Below are positions 12,226 through 24,255 of a stretch of DNA of 64,000 nt, piece by piece. The DNA is taken from the NCBI GenBank assembly GCA_900073065.1, contig FJOG01000002.1, positions 2,078,243 to 2,142,242 on the forward strand, given 5' to 3'. A program made the translations under genes and the position numbers. How positions within the stretch are numbered: the stretch's first letter is position 1; each line of letters begins with the position of its first letter. This DNA is from Phialocephala subalpina (taxonomy: Eukaryota; Ascomycota; Leotiomycetes; Helotiales; Mollisiaceae). The notes beneath the pieces were generated by a model, which was given only the letters and a program-made list of their open reading frames with translations, was not told the DNA's origin and ran no database searches.

Positions 12226-13952
12226 ATGGCTTTCTCACTCTACACGCTCGGTGGTCTGGTTTTGGTCGTTGGATATTTGATCCAACAGCTGGCAAATTAT
12301 ATCCGCGTCGCCAGATTCAAAAAGCAGCATAAATGCGAGCCCGAAACACAGATCCCGCAACCTGAGCGTATCATCGGGTACAAACTCTACAAGACCCAGA
12401 TGGAAGCATCGAAGAACAAGAATCTCTTGGAAGCGGGCCGACAGAGATATATCGACAACGGCAACACGTGGTCGGGTATAATGATGGGACGAGTAAGTTT
12501 CTCAAGATACAAACCAAGAACCAACGATTTGACATCCCTAAGAAATTCATCAATACGATTGACCCAGAAAACGTCAAGACCATTCTCGCTACCAATTTCA
12601 AAGATTTCGGTCTGGGACAGAGGCAAGAGAGTTTTGGCCCCCTTCTCGGACAAGGAATCTTCACGACGGGTATGTTACCCCTCTCCTCGCATCAGCCATC
12701 AAGCCCTGCTGACAGAAACTCGAAGACGGCGCTCAATGGGAACACTCAAGGGTAATGATAATTTCCGAGACTCCTAGCTTTCCTGCTGACGGAAATCACA
12801 GGCTCTTGTCCGCCCCAACTTCACCAAGGCCCAAGTAGCAGACCTCGATACGTTTGAGTCTCACATCCAAAGACTCATCTCCAAGCTCCCACGAGATGGC
12901 TCGACAGTGGATTTGCAGCCGCTCTTCTTTCAGCTCACCCTCGATTCAGCAACTGAGTTTCTCTTCGGCGAGTCCGTGAACTCATTGACGTCTCAGGAAG
13001 GTTCAGAGCAGGAAGTATTTGGCCGAAGTTTCGATCTCGCTCAAGCACAACTGGGCAAACGCAGTCGGTTAGGGAAGCTTGTCCACCTATTCCGCGACAA
13101 AGAATTCGACCAAGCATGCAAGACCGTGCATCAATTCGTCGACAATATCATTCTAAAGGCTCTAGAACGATCCCAACCCAAAGACGCGGAGAAATCGATC
13201 GACGGAAAGGGTGAAAAGGAACGTTATGTCTTCTTGACAGAGATGTTAAAGTCAACCCGAGACCCAAAACAACTCCGCGACGAACTCCTGAATATCCTCC
13301 TAGCAGGAAGAGACACAACAGCCAGTCTCCTCTCAAACACCTTCCACGTCCTCGCCCGCCGACCAGATATCTGGGCTAAGCTGCTCGCAGAAGTCGACCA
13401 GCTTCATGGCGAGAAACCAGACTATGAGACCCTGCGCAACATGAAGTACCTCAAATACCTCATGAACGAATGTAAGTTCCCCCTCCCCTTTCCCAATATG
13501 CTCTTCTAACCCCACCAGCCCTCCGCCTCTACCCCGTCGTCCCAGGAAACGCTCGCTTCGCCAACAAAGACACTGTCCTCCCCCGCGGCGGTGGCCTCTC
13601 CCGCACCTCCCCAATTTACATCTCCAAAGGCCAAGTAGTAGCCTACAGCACCTACGTAATGCACCGCCGCCCCGACATCTACGGACCCGACGCCGCACAC
13701 TTCCGTCCCGAGCGCTGGGCACCAGAAGAAGGACTACGTCCTGGCTGGGGATATCTTCCTTTCAATGGCGGACCGAGGATATGTGTTGGACAGCAGTTTG
13801 CGTTGACGGAGGCGAGTTATACGACGGTCCGTTTGGTGCAGGAGTTTTGCGGGTTAGAGAGTAGGGATGCGAGGGAGTGGGTTGAGCAGTTGAGTTTGAC
13901 GATGGCGTGTGGGAATGGGGTGAAGGTTGGCTTGGTTCCAAGGGAGAAGTGA
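12226..13952 (+). CDS. Cytochrome P450, CYP52-clan (fatty acid/alkane hydroxylase-like)
   Basis: Five exons: 12226-12492, 12543-12669, 12726-12751, 12802-13471 and 13519-13952. All phases agree and give 507 residues, a normal P450 length. An N-terminal membrane anchor ([12 protein letters not shown]) is followed by [24 protein letters not shown], typical of CYP52-type enzymes. The I-helix is AGRDTTA, the K-helix ExxR is ESLR, the PERF region is FRPERW, and the haem loop is [12 protein letters not shown] with the ligand Cys near residue 452. CYP52-clan enzymes hydroxylate alkanes and fatty acids at the terminal carbon in the ER; the substrate here is inferred. Exon 3 is only 26 nt, and two acceptors are AAG rather than the usual C/TAG. 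The frame across all junctions supports these splices. Confidence 0.9.
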
Positions 13953-14412
13953 GGGAGCTTGGCGTATAGGATGGTGTTGGAGAAATTGAAGTTGGAAATA
14001 ATTGAAGAAGGGGAGGGTGAAATTGTATAGGACGCGAGGTTACGACGGCATGAATGATCGAACGAACGGCGGATTTGTGTACCTGTAAAAATTGTCTTGG
14101 GATAGGTAGCGCGGCTTGGGAACAAACTTCCTACTTTGAAACGAATAACCTCATAATGAAGAATTCGATTCTCTACCTACCATGAGAGTCTGTCTCTCAA
14201 GCTCTGCAAACACTATAATAAGATGAACGGGACGCGTAAGGACATCGTCACGGTCTCAAGGTCGTCTGATTGAAATATAGTAGAAATATAGCTTGAACCA
14301 AGAAGGTACATGTAACTCTTACACTCACCCCTTCGCTCTCCAGGTCTAAATAATAACCTAAAGATTTGCAAACCCGTCCTCCACAATCTCCCATCACTCC
14401 ATCTCATGCACG
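13953..14412. other. P450 downstream region up to the gap
   Basis: 460 bp of AT-rich flank. No supported gene is visible before the run of N. Confidence 0.4.
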
Positions 14413-15083
14413 NNNNNNNNNNNNNNNNNNNNNNNNNNNNNNNNNNNNNNNNNNNNNNNNNNNNNNNNNNNNNNNNNNNNNNNNNNNNNNNNNNNNNNNN
14501 NNNNNNNNNNNNNNNNNNNNNNNNNNNNNNNNNNNNNNNNNNNNNNNNNNNNNNNNNNNNNNNNNNNNNNNNNNNNNNNNNNNNNNNNNNNNNNNNNNNN
14601 NNNNNNNNNNNNNNNNNNNNNNNNNNNNNNNNNNNNNNNNNNNNNNNNNNNNNNNNNNNNNNNNNNNNNNNNNNNNNNNNNNNNNNNNNNNNNNNNNNNN
14701 NNNNNNNNNNNNNNNNNNNNNNNNNNNNNNNNNNNNNNNNNNNNNNNNNNNNNNNNNNNNNNNNNNNNNNNNNNNNNNNNNNNNNNNNNNNNNNNNNNNN
14801 NNNNNNNNNNNNNNNNNNNNNNNNNNNNNNNNNNNNNNNNNNNNNNNNNNNNNNNNNNNNNNNNNNNNNNNNNNNNNNNNNNNNNNNNNNNNNNNNNNNN
14901 NNNNNNNNNNNNNNNNNNNNNNNNNNNNNNNNNNNNNNNNNNNNNNNNNNNNNNNNNNNNNNNNNNNNNNNNNNNNNNNNNNNNNNNNNNNNNNNNNNNN
15001 NNNNNNNNNNNNNNNNNNNNNNNNNNNNNNNNNNNNNNNNNNNNNNNNNNNNNNNNNNNNNNNNNNNNNNNNNNNNNNNNNNN
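14413..15083. other. Assembly gap (671 N)
   Basis: A run of 671 undetermined bases. The size is not a round placeholder, so it may be a paired-read estimate. Apparent open frames through it are artefacts. A gene could be hidden here. Confidence 0.99.
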
Positions 15084-16446
15084 CTGGTTTGTGTTTGTAT
15101 TGCCTCGATTTGGTTCGGGAATGATGGTTGTGGATGTGGATACGTATGCGAAGATGTCGGCGTATGTGTGGGAATTTAGGTATGGGAAAGTAAGGAAGGA
15201 TGTGAGTGAGGGACGGCGGAGAACGAGATACGAGGTTACGCCAAGTGTGGACGTTGTTTGCGTTTTCAGCACGAGAAGCAATGCAGAGCGGATCCATGGA
15301 AGGGAAAATAGAACGAGGCTAGGAACTAGGATGTGGACGATTGGAGCCCTCGCGGTACGGTCACTTGAATGTTTCAGCCCTTTGTGTACTTCGATTTGAA
15401 GAACGCAGTTAGGCGTTCTAGAAGCCTCGTTCTACGAAAGCCCTGATTTAGGGCAACTCATCTACCAGAAACAGAGCTCAGGAAGCAAGCTTTGAGCTGA
15501 GAATTTGAGTGAGGCGCGGGGCCCGCAGGTGGAAGTCCGTGTTTGAAAACGGGATAAGGTTTCGCTGTAGCAAATGGTAGAGAATTAGCAGCTTCGACAA
15601 TTAGCGAAAATAGAGATGGTGTTTCTCTTGATGGAAGGTGAGGATCGAGATGATAAGAGAGGTTATCCTGGAGTCGATAGAATGTCCTGCATGGGCGATC
15701 GAAGGGCACGAGGTGTTTCTGTCACCATCGAGACACTTGACCTGTGTGTGGCTTTGTTTGATGGCTGAAGCAAACAACTTCTTGAGCATGATTGAGCAAG
15801 GTATTGCCAAGTACAACCGCCTGGAATTCTAGAAATTGGATCTTGTGGCATAGAACCTAGCATTCTCCGCAGAAAGCGCACCAAGATGTGTGGAATCATC
15901 GTGGCCACCTGAAACATCAGCTGCATGCTCTCGATGCCCCTGTTGCTGCAGATCATATTCGTTGCAAGGCTCAGCCGCTGTCAGACATCGGCTGCCATGT
16001 GCTTCGTGCCGACTTGAACGCGTCATAACTATGATCGAGGGATCAAAGCGCTACTCAGTCCTATCAAGGGAACATAACTTCAACGACATCGTAAGAAACA
16101 TCCACAGAAACTCTATGAATCTAGAAGGTCATGGGCCAGCACTGTTATCAGTGCCTGATTGGGGCACTGCGTGCCGAATTCAGGGAAGGTGACACACCTG
16201 GCGTTCTCGTCCACTGCACGGTGCTAGATTCTGCAGGCTTCGAGTACCGTCACACAGTGAGTGGGCGAGAACATCGAAGACTAGGCATCGGGGGAACGAT
16301 GCACAAAGTATATGTAAATGCGTGATGTTGGTTGTACCAAAAAAAGAAACAGCTCGATGTGGCAGAGAGGTAGAGAGGTAGAAATATAGAAACTATCGCT
16401 AGCAGTGCGAAACTCCGAACCACGAAGCCTTGCAAGATTGAACATC
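15084..16446. other. Intergenic region right of the gap
   Basis: 1.36 kb. No recognisable gene, RNA or repeat. The open stretch at 15091-15399 touches the gap and has no family features. Confidence 0.4.
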
Positions 16447-17584
16447 ATGAGGGACTATCTATCTCAATTTGACGAGGAGTCTGCCAGGTCTGCAATGAGG
16501 ATCCAGCATGGAAGCTCATGTTTTAAGGACTTCAGCAGCAATTTCGACCCCTATGCATTCAATTGTATCTCCACAAATACTGCGAGAGCTTTCTCTGAGA
16601 TTCTACCATCAGACTACTTTCTGCCAAATAAAGACTTTCCTGGCTAGACGATGCCGATGTGTGCTGCTCCGTTGGAGTTTTCGGGTAGCGACTTCACAAC
16701 AAGCCCAACTTCGACGGCAACAAACGGAATCCACAACACTCCATTCAGTGATTCACACAATCCATTCGACGCCAGTTTTGCCCAAACTGCATACCCCGAC
16801 AACCATCAGCAGCTGCCGTACAAGATTCACGGCTCACAATGCTCGTTGCAAAGCCCAGGTTCACAACTGTCGTCTCCGCATTCGGCGTTTCCTTCAGAAG
16901 CAGTGCAACTCAACACGGATTACCTCTATGCACCTCAGCCGAAAAGATGCAATGGCGATATCGTAGGAGAGCTGCAACAAGGAGCGCCGGTTGAAGCACT
17001 GGAGACTTGTGCAGTGTCATTGACACAACCTCGAAAGCGACGCAGGACGGCGCATGAGCCGAATGGGGAGGCCGGCACTATCCCAACTGCCACGAAACTT
17101 CCCACGCGGCGCAAGACTCTGCCATCCACGGCGAGCGTTCAGCCCGAAAAACATATCCCAACCCAGATAGATTCTTTCGACACTCGAACCGACTCCCCGC
17201 CTTGCTCGAAGACAATATGGAACATACAAAGGAGGCTAGGACTCGAGACCAGCAGCGGGGAATAGCGCAATTGACAAAGAACGGCACAAGCATGTAGAGA
17301 TGAAGTATCGAAAGCAGATGAAGGACAGATATGAACAATTATTGTTGGCCTTGCCTGTACAGGTTGCGAGTATCAACACCAATGGCAAGTCTGAGATTGT
17401 GTTCCAGAAGAACATCAGACGCGGAAAGGTGCTCGACCTGGCCAAAGAGCACATCGACTTGTTAGAGCGAGAGAAGGACAAGCTGGAATGGGAACGGCAG
17501 ATTCTTCAACGTGAGGTGAAGGTGTATGAGGATGTATGGTTTGGAAACATGGGAATGCCAGGACCTATGGTGCCGCTGAGTTGA
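16447..17584 (+). pseudogene. bHLH transcription factor, reading frame interrupted
   Basis: The C-terminal part (17261-17584) encodes a clear basic helix-loop-helix: basic region DKERHKHVEMKYRK, helix 1 DRYEQLLLALP, a loop of about 20 residues, and helix 2 NIRRGKVLDLAKEHIDLLE running on into a leucine-zipper-like coiled coil. Upstream, frame 1 (from ATG 16651, or from 16447 if the TAG at 16645-16647 is ignored) encodes a Ser/Pro/Thr-rich activator-like region with a basic PRKRRRT cluster. The two parts are not in frame. One base added in CCCC (17195-17198) and one in GGGG (17257-17260) would make a single continuous protein. No consensus intron joins them; the only GT in the interval is a weak gttcag. 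The target genes are unknown. Confidence 0.65.
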
Positions 17585-19527
17585 GTAATAAAGGCATGCT
17601 AGAAAGACAGAAGTAGAGGTTGAGAGAGAAGAAATGCCTGAGGTGAATGGATGCCAAAAGTTGTATCAGCGACTTGGTCATTGGTAGCTAGAGGAAGGAG
17701 AGAACTAGAGCAACATAATTTTGCAGTTGAGCTTCTTGGAGACCTTCCTCATTCGAACATGACGTCAATTGCATCGAAGAGAGCCGCACCTGCGAAATTT
17801 GGCACTCAGAAATCTAGGGTTTGAAATTATTGCGGGGCAAAACAAAACGTCATTCTTTTCCAACAAACTTGACAAGGTTGTTATCCATCCTCGCATTACC
17901 AAGCCCATCACGACGGCGCGCAAAAACCCAAAAAGCGAGTACGAGTCTGTATACTAGATAGTGAGTGATTCTTCCACACATGCTGTGTCACAAAGTGCTA
18001 GTGCATTCTGACAATCATACAGGAAAGGTGCTCTCCTTTGCCATCCGCGACACCCGCTGGACCCTGAATCTGACCCCGGCATCAGATTAACTTTGCTTTA
18101 AGCTTGCTTTGGAGATCTCTGTCGGTTTTAACGTGCATCTTCGGCTAGAGCTCTTACTCGATGCTAATCCTCATTCTGGTCATCATCAGAGCATGGGAAT
18201 GCACGAAAGCCCAAAGAGAGTGCGAGTGCGGATGGACCCGGAACTCTTGTGCCGTCACGCCAGAGTTTGGCTGCTGCTGAACTCTATTTGCAGTTCGCGT
18301 ATAAATGGTCAGGATTGAATGATATCCAAAACGGCTTTGCGCGATAGAGTTTCTCGACGTCCACTCCCCGTGATCAGACACGCACACATCCTGAGCGTCT
18401 GCGATGTCGATCCCCTTGATGCCTTGTGCTCTGCAACTATGCCGATCTTCGAAAAGCGGGAGGGACGCACGGCGCTGGGATTGATCTCAGGACAACGTCC
18501 TAGACCTTTGGGGATTGTTAGGATTCGTTCCACAAGGTCTTTTGGGCTCTGGAAGACCCGGAAGCAAACGTGGAGATGCTTCTGCTAAGGTGTAGCCCAG
18601 CTGTAGCTCATTGGCCGGTCACAACCACACCTCGGAAAGCATGCAGCGGGTCGAATCTATCTAGTTTGAAGCAAGCTGGTGTTAGTCGTCTCTCAAAGCG
18701 GAGTTTCTGTCAAACAGCATGAACGAACAGATGTTCATGTTCTTCACAACCAGCAACAAGACTACTATAAGATATCTTGGTCATCCCGCGATCCCACGCT
18801 GCATGCTCGCTGAATCGGAACATTATTGACGGGGGATCGCTTGAGCCCCGCCCCTCAACGGCAAACGGACGGCTTCCCGCACCAGTTCTCGGGGACATGG
18901 TATCGGCATGCTGTGCTGTAACCTTACAGGACGGAGTAAACGCTTCATTCGTACTCCATACCGACGAACATATCCATTCTTGGGCTGCACTGCACATGCA
19001 TGACATGCATGCGAAGTTCTCCAGTTGAAACTTCAGAATTATTATACAATATGGCTCCTCACATATCAGTCAATTATCGGGGAATGCCCAGACACGCCTT
19101 TCATACCCAAAGAACCCCGCCACACTGGAATGGGCACGTCCCGCCCGAGCGCAAAGACCGACGAGGCTAGAAGACTGGAGCGTGAACTCTACGCCGGCCT
19201 TGTGGATGGATTTCTTCGATTCGCGTTTCTTTTCTTGAGCAATCCCATCTGGCATGCGTTCTCGATCGAGGGAGCTTTTAGTCCAAGATCCTGGACTTCC
19301 TTTAGCTCTGCTACCCATTACTCGTGCCCACTTACCAGCTACCTTATATGCAGAACCTTTTGGTGCCATAGCATGCTCTCCATCTACATGTCGATGACTC
19401 TGTCACCACAACACCACTCTCAATCGAGCCTCGATCAAAGAGCGACTCAATGGCCAGGAGTGATCTGAGACGGTAACACTGGTGATAGTATAGAGAACCC
19501 CAGTTCTCGCAGCCAGAAAACCGAAAG
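17585..19527. other. Intergenic region upstream of the phytochrome gene
   Basis: 1.94 kb. Several short open stretches on both strands lack family features and overlap each other. It presumably holds the promoter of the phytochrome gene. No repeats or RNA genes are seen. Confidence 0.4.
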
Positions 19528-22500
19528 ATGTTGGCAAACAAGACCTCCAAGATCGCGGACCCGTTCAAAATACACAGAGTCTTTCCAATCCGTATTCAAG
19601 GAAGCAAGGATCCAGAAGAAATAAGTGTGCAAGATCAGGCCATTTAAAATCCCGAATTGATTGCTAATTTTGTATAGTAATACCTGATCCCTCCCCAGGC
19701 TCAGATGATGATACAGATTCCCACGAGAGGCCGTCTCCTCCGCCGTTCCTCGTTCGACACCACTCTCAAGATAATGTCTACAGTGATGATCCGCCAAGCG
19801 TTGCAACTTCCGAACACATAGGAACCACATCGCCCAGTGCTGGATCCTCTCGTTTTGTTTCGAATACTTTCAACCTAGCGACCAGTGAGGAATCTCGTAG
19901 TCCAGGGACGGTAAAAGATCAGAAGGTATACAGATGTGAGGATGAACCGTACGTTCAACCCTTCCACGCCGTCGAGGCCAATGACTTATTTGACGATTGA
20001 CGGGCAGAATCCACATTCCCGGCGCAATCCAAGGATTTGGGGCTTTGATTGCCATAAGAGAGGATGAACAAGGTCGATTCGTGGTTCGAGTTGTCAGCGA
20101 AAATTCGCAAGCAATCACAGGCTTGCAGCCCGAGGCATTGTTCGAGTTGCGATGCTTCACTGACCTCTTGATAAAAAGCGACAAAAAGGAGTTCAAGTCT
20201 CGCGTACGTTCGATGAGAGAACGGGAGCAGGGTTCAAGAACGAATCCAGATGTCTTTTCTCTCTCATTGACATCGCTGATGGGTGCCCCACTTTCTTGCT
20301 ACATTGCAATGCATTGGAGTGCTCCATCTAATCTGGTGATTTGCGAGTTCGAATTGATGAAGGACATGTTCAACCCAAGGCACCCACCTGATGATGGCTT
20401 TCCGAAGATACCAGTCGGGGTTGTTGAGACTGAGGCCACAGATGAGGAACGCAAATTATCAACAACTACCAAGAGCAAGCCACTGCATGCAGTTCAAGTC
20501 GCACGGGAAACCGAACGTCAGATTGGTTCCATGGAGTTGTTCCATGTCCTATGCGAGATCCAGAATCAACTAGCTGCTCAAACCAATTTACAAGATCTCC
20601 TTGATGTCGTTGTCGGCTTGGTTTATGAGTTGACCAGCTTTCACCGCGTAATGGTTTATCAGTTCGACGAGACGAAGGCTGGAGCGGTTGTGAGTGAGAT
20701 TGTGGATGATCGAGCATCGATGGACAGTATGTTACCGAATCCACTCTCCCAACATCAAAGAATATGCTTGCAGCTCGGTGACCTTGTCATTTGAACCAAA
20801 TTTCGGTCTTATGGACCCTTTCTCGTGCTTAAACCATCTCTACAGCTTGCATTCTAACATTTTGTGCAGTATACAGAGGCTTGAAATTTCCAGCTTCCGA
20901 CATACCAAAGCAGGCTCGAGATTTGTACTTGATCAACAAGATTCGCGTCCTTTACGATAGAGATCAACCCACGGCAAGACTCATTTGCAGGTCTAGAGAA
21001 GATGCAGCAACTCCACTCGACCTCACACATTCATACCTTCGAGCAATGTCCCCCATCCATATCAAGTACCTAGAAAACATGGGCGTGCGAGCAACAATGT
21101 CAATCTCTCTGACAGTAAACGACAAATTATGGGGACTGATTAGTACTCACACCTACGGTACTGGCATGCGTGTCTCATTACCCGTTCGCGAGCTCTGCAG
21201 GGCACTAGGAGACCTTGCCAGTACCAACATCGAGAAACTGCTCTACGCCACACGAATCAAGGCTCGCAAGCCACTGTCAAGCCAACCGCCAAAGAACTCC
21301 CCATCAGCATATATCGCAGCATCATCTGGCGATCTTCTCAACATGTTCGGTGCCGACTTTGGCTTCCTAGCCATCAAAGGTGAAGCACGTACAATTGGGA
21401 AGCTCTTCTCTTACAATGAAGCAATTGTCCTTCTCCAATATATTCGACAACGAGCGTTCAAGACGATATACTCGACGAACTGTATTACGAAAGATTGCCC
21501 AGACATTCAGCAGAAATTTCATGTTATCTCTGGAATGCTAGTGATTCCTCTGGCTTTGTCTGGGTCTGATTTCCTCATCTTCTTCCGGAAGGGCCAGACT
21601 CAGGAAGTGCAGTGGGCAGGAAATCCGTACGAGAAGAAGAGACGGGTTGGTAATTACCTCGAGCCTAGAGCTAGTTTTCGACGTTGGAGTGAGCGTGTTG
21701 TTGGTCGGAGTAGAGAGTGGACTGAAGATCAAGGTGAGGGCGGTCTACGGTCTGAACAAGTGCTGTCGATGCTGACTTTTGTAGTGGAATCTGCTGCTGT
21801 TTTGAGTACTCTTTATGGCAGATTCATTGAGGTCTGGCGTCAAAAGGAAGCAATTGTGCAAAAGAATCGGATGACACGGCTTCTCATCCGCAATGCTGGT
21901 CATGAAGGTTTGTCTGAAACTCTTTCATCCCGTCTTTAGTGGTGCTAATAATTTTAGTCCGAACGCCGCTGAACAGTATTATCAATTACTTAGAGGTGGC
22001 TCTCGAAGAAGTTTTGGATGAACGAGCTCGACAGCATTTGCAGAGATCTTTGCAAGCTTCTAAGTCCTTGGTCTTCCAAGTGAACGATCTTCTGAACCTG
22101 ACGGAAGCTGAGGAATCAGAATTTGATGTAAGTTGCCTTCCAACCAGAGACATCTGCTACGAGATGGATGTCCCATTCCCTGGGACATTGATGAGGATAT
22201 TAATGTTCTTGTGACCTTTTTTGCTAACTTGTCCCAGGTCCACGAGGACAATGTAGATTTAAAAGTAATGCTCACAGAAGTCATCATCTCTTTCAAAGAT
22301 GCCTCCGCTCGCCCTGACCTTGAGATCCGGCTTGAGGACGATCAAAAAGTCCCAACCATCGTGCGATGCGACCCCTCAATGTTGAGACAGGTGATCTCCA
22401 ACTTGTTGGCGAATGCTATAGAGCATTCGAGCGGCAAGTTGGTATCCGTAGGATGTAAGTCGCCTCTCATCTAGCCCTTTCCGGTCAAACACTACGTGCC

Positions 22501-23744
22501 ATACTTGTCAATGTCCTTCTTCCAGTCGAGCAATGCTAAGACATAACAGTGGAATACATCAGCACATCCGACTCCAACACCCTCGTAGAAATGTACTTCC
22601 AAGACGGCGGCAAAGGCATGTCCGAACAAGAACTCGACTCCCTCTTCCAAGACTTCGAACAAGTCCTCGACGACGAAGAAAACCAGGCAACAGGCCTCTA
22701 CGAAGGCGATCCCAAACTTCCCCCCATATCCCTCGGACTTGGCCTCGCCATGACAGCCCGTTTCGTCCGTCTCAACTGTGGCCAAATATTCATTGCCTCG
22801 GAAATCTCCAAAGGCACTAAAGTCTCAGTCAAGATTCCCTTCCGGAAAGCACGCCCTAGACCAGATTCCGCACGAGATGTTGAGACACCTGGAGAGAATA
22901 GTCTACCTACTCCTCCTTTACTCACGCCCGACAGTGCACCTGGAGCCGTGCCTGCGATTCCGGGAACAACGGCACCGGGGATTTTCGAACGAAGTCAGAG
23001 TCTAGATACCATTCTCCCCATCCGACAATACACCCCCTCCCACGCCCGAGAAAACTCCCAATTCACGCCCGGTCCCGGATCCCTCGCCTCAACCGCCCAT
23101 GCCGTATCCATGACCACCGGTCCAACATTCGACCCAAACACAGGACGGTATCCCTTCCCTACCGTTTCGGCAAATTATCAGAGAGTGAATGTGCTAGTAG
23201 CGGAGGATAATCCGTTGAATAGTCGGCTACTAGAGACAAGGTTGACGAGGAGGGGTCATGATGTTAGAGTTACGGTTGATGGACATAGTTGTGCGGAGGT
23301 TTTTAAGGCGACGCCTGATGCGTTTGATGTCATTCTTATGGACTTACAAGTTCGTCCTTCCACCTCCTCCCTTTTCCTTCTCACTAACAAACTCCCTAGA
23401 TGCCACTCGTAGACGGCAACGCCTCAACCCGTCTAATCCGCGCCCACGAACTCTCCCACCTCTCCATCCACAAAGTTCCCCTCCCCACCTCCCCGAACTG
23501 CTCCTCTTATGGCCGCGTCCCCATCATCGCCGTCTCCGCCTCTCTCTCTGAACAATCTTGCGCCGAATACGTAGAGTCAGGATTCGATGGATGGATTCTA
23601 AAACCGATTGATTTTACAAGACTGGAGATGATTATCGCGGCGGTGATGGATGAGGAGATTAGGAAGGAATTGTTGTATGGGAGGACGTTGTGGGGGTTGG
23701 GGGGTTGGTTTAGGGTTAGGGCCGGGGATGCTGCTGTTTGTTAA
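19528..23744 (+). CDS. fphA: Fungal phytochrome hybrid histidine kinase (FphA type)
   Basis: Eight exons: 19528-19624, 19678-19948, 20008-20726, 20870-21907, 21958-22127, 22238-22454, 22550-23349 and 23400-23744, about 1218 residues. The first donor is uncertain; 19592 is an alternative. Domain order: PAS (RCEDEPIHIPGAIQGFGAL, with the biliverdin-linking Cys near residue 119), GAF (FPASDIPKQARDLY and SPIHIKYLENMGV), PHY with the PRASF tongue motif, HisKA (NAGHEVRTPLN, His near 707), HATPase_c (NLLANAIEHS, DGGKG, GLGLAM) and a receiver (AEDNPLNSRLLETRL, phospho-Asp in LMDLQMP near 1102, KPID). All signalling residues are present, so it looks functional. In Aspergillus FphA senses red light and represses sexual development; the role here is by homology. 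No frame lesion occurs in 3.66 kb of coding sequence. Confidence 0.94.
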
Positions 23745-24255
23745 TTACGAACATTATCATTTTGGTTTTGGTTAGGTTGGGTAAGCGAGAAGGGAGCCAA
23801 GGGGATGGGTTGTGCGATCTCATTGAAGATCTGATGCGGATATGATTGCTTTTGGATGATAATAGAACATGAAAGGGGTACGAGGAAAAAGAGATGGATG
23901 AATAATGAAGATGATGAGATGAGATGAGACAAAATATTGGGCATTTTAGCTTGGACAAAGACCTGGGTTTGCGAAGCGAAGGTATGATTCGATACCCAGA
24001 CATTTTTACATGTAAAGTAGATAAGCGTAGGTTATTGTTTGGAGAATAGATTATGGGGTGCGAACTCAATGATTTTCAATGAGTGATTGTGCGTGATTCT
24101 TATGAAGCGTTCAAGGTATTATTCAATTTCTGTTCTCATCTGATACTTGAATTCAGGCGAGACAGATTTTCATCAACTTTCGTCCCTCATTCAGTCATCC
24201 AAATCAACACAACGCAATGCAAATCCCCAACTCCAGCCCCCATCAGTGCAGACCA
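23745..24255. other. Convergent intergenic region
   Basis: 511 bp between the phytochrome stop and the APP1-like stop. AT-rich, with no gene or repeat recognised. Confidence 0.5.

Noticed and set aside
14366..15297. Long open frames of 250-300 codons on both strands
   Set aside because: They run through the block of N and contain almost no real sequence.
23700..23735. Two TTAGGG-like telomere units at the end of the phytochrome gene
   Set aside because: Only two partial units, in frame with the receiver-domain tail; not a telomeric tract.
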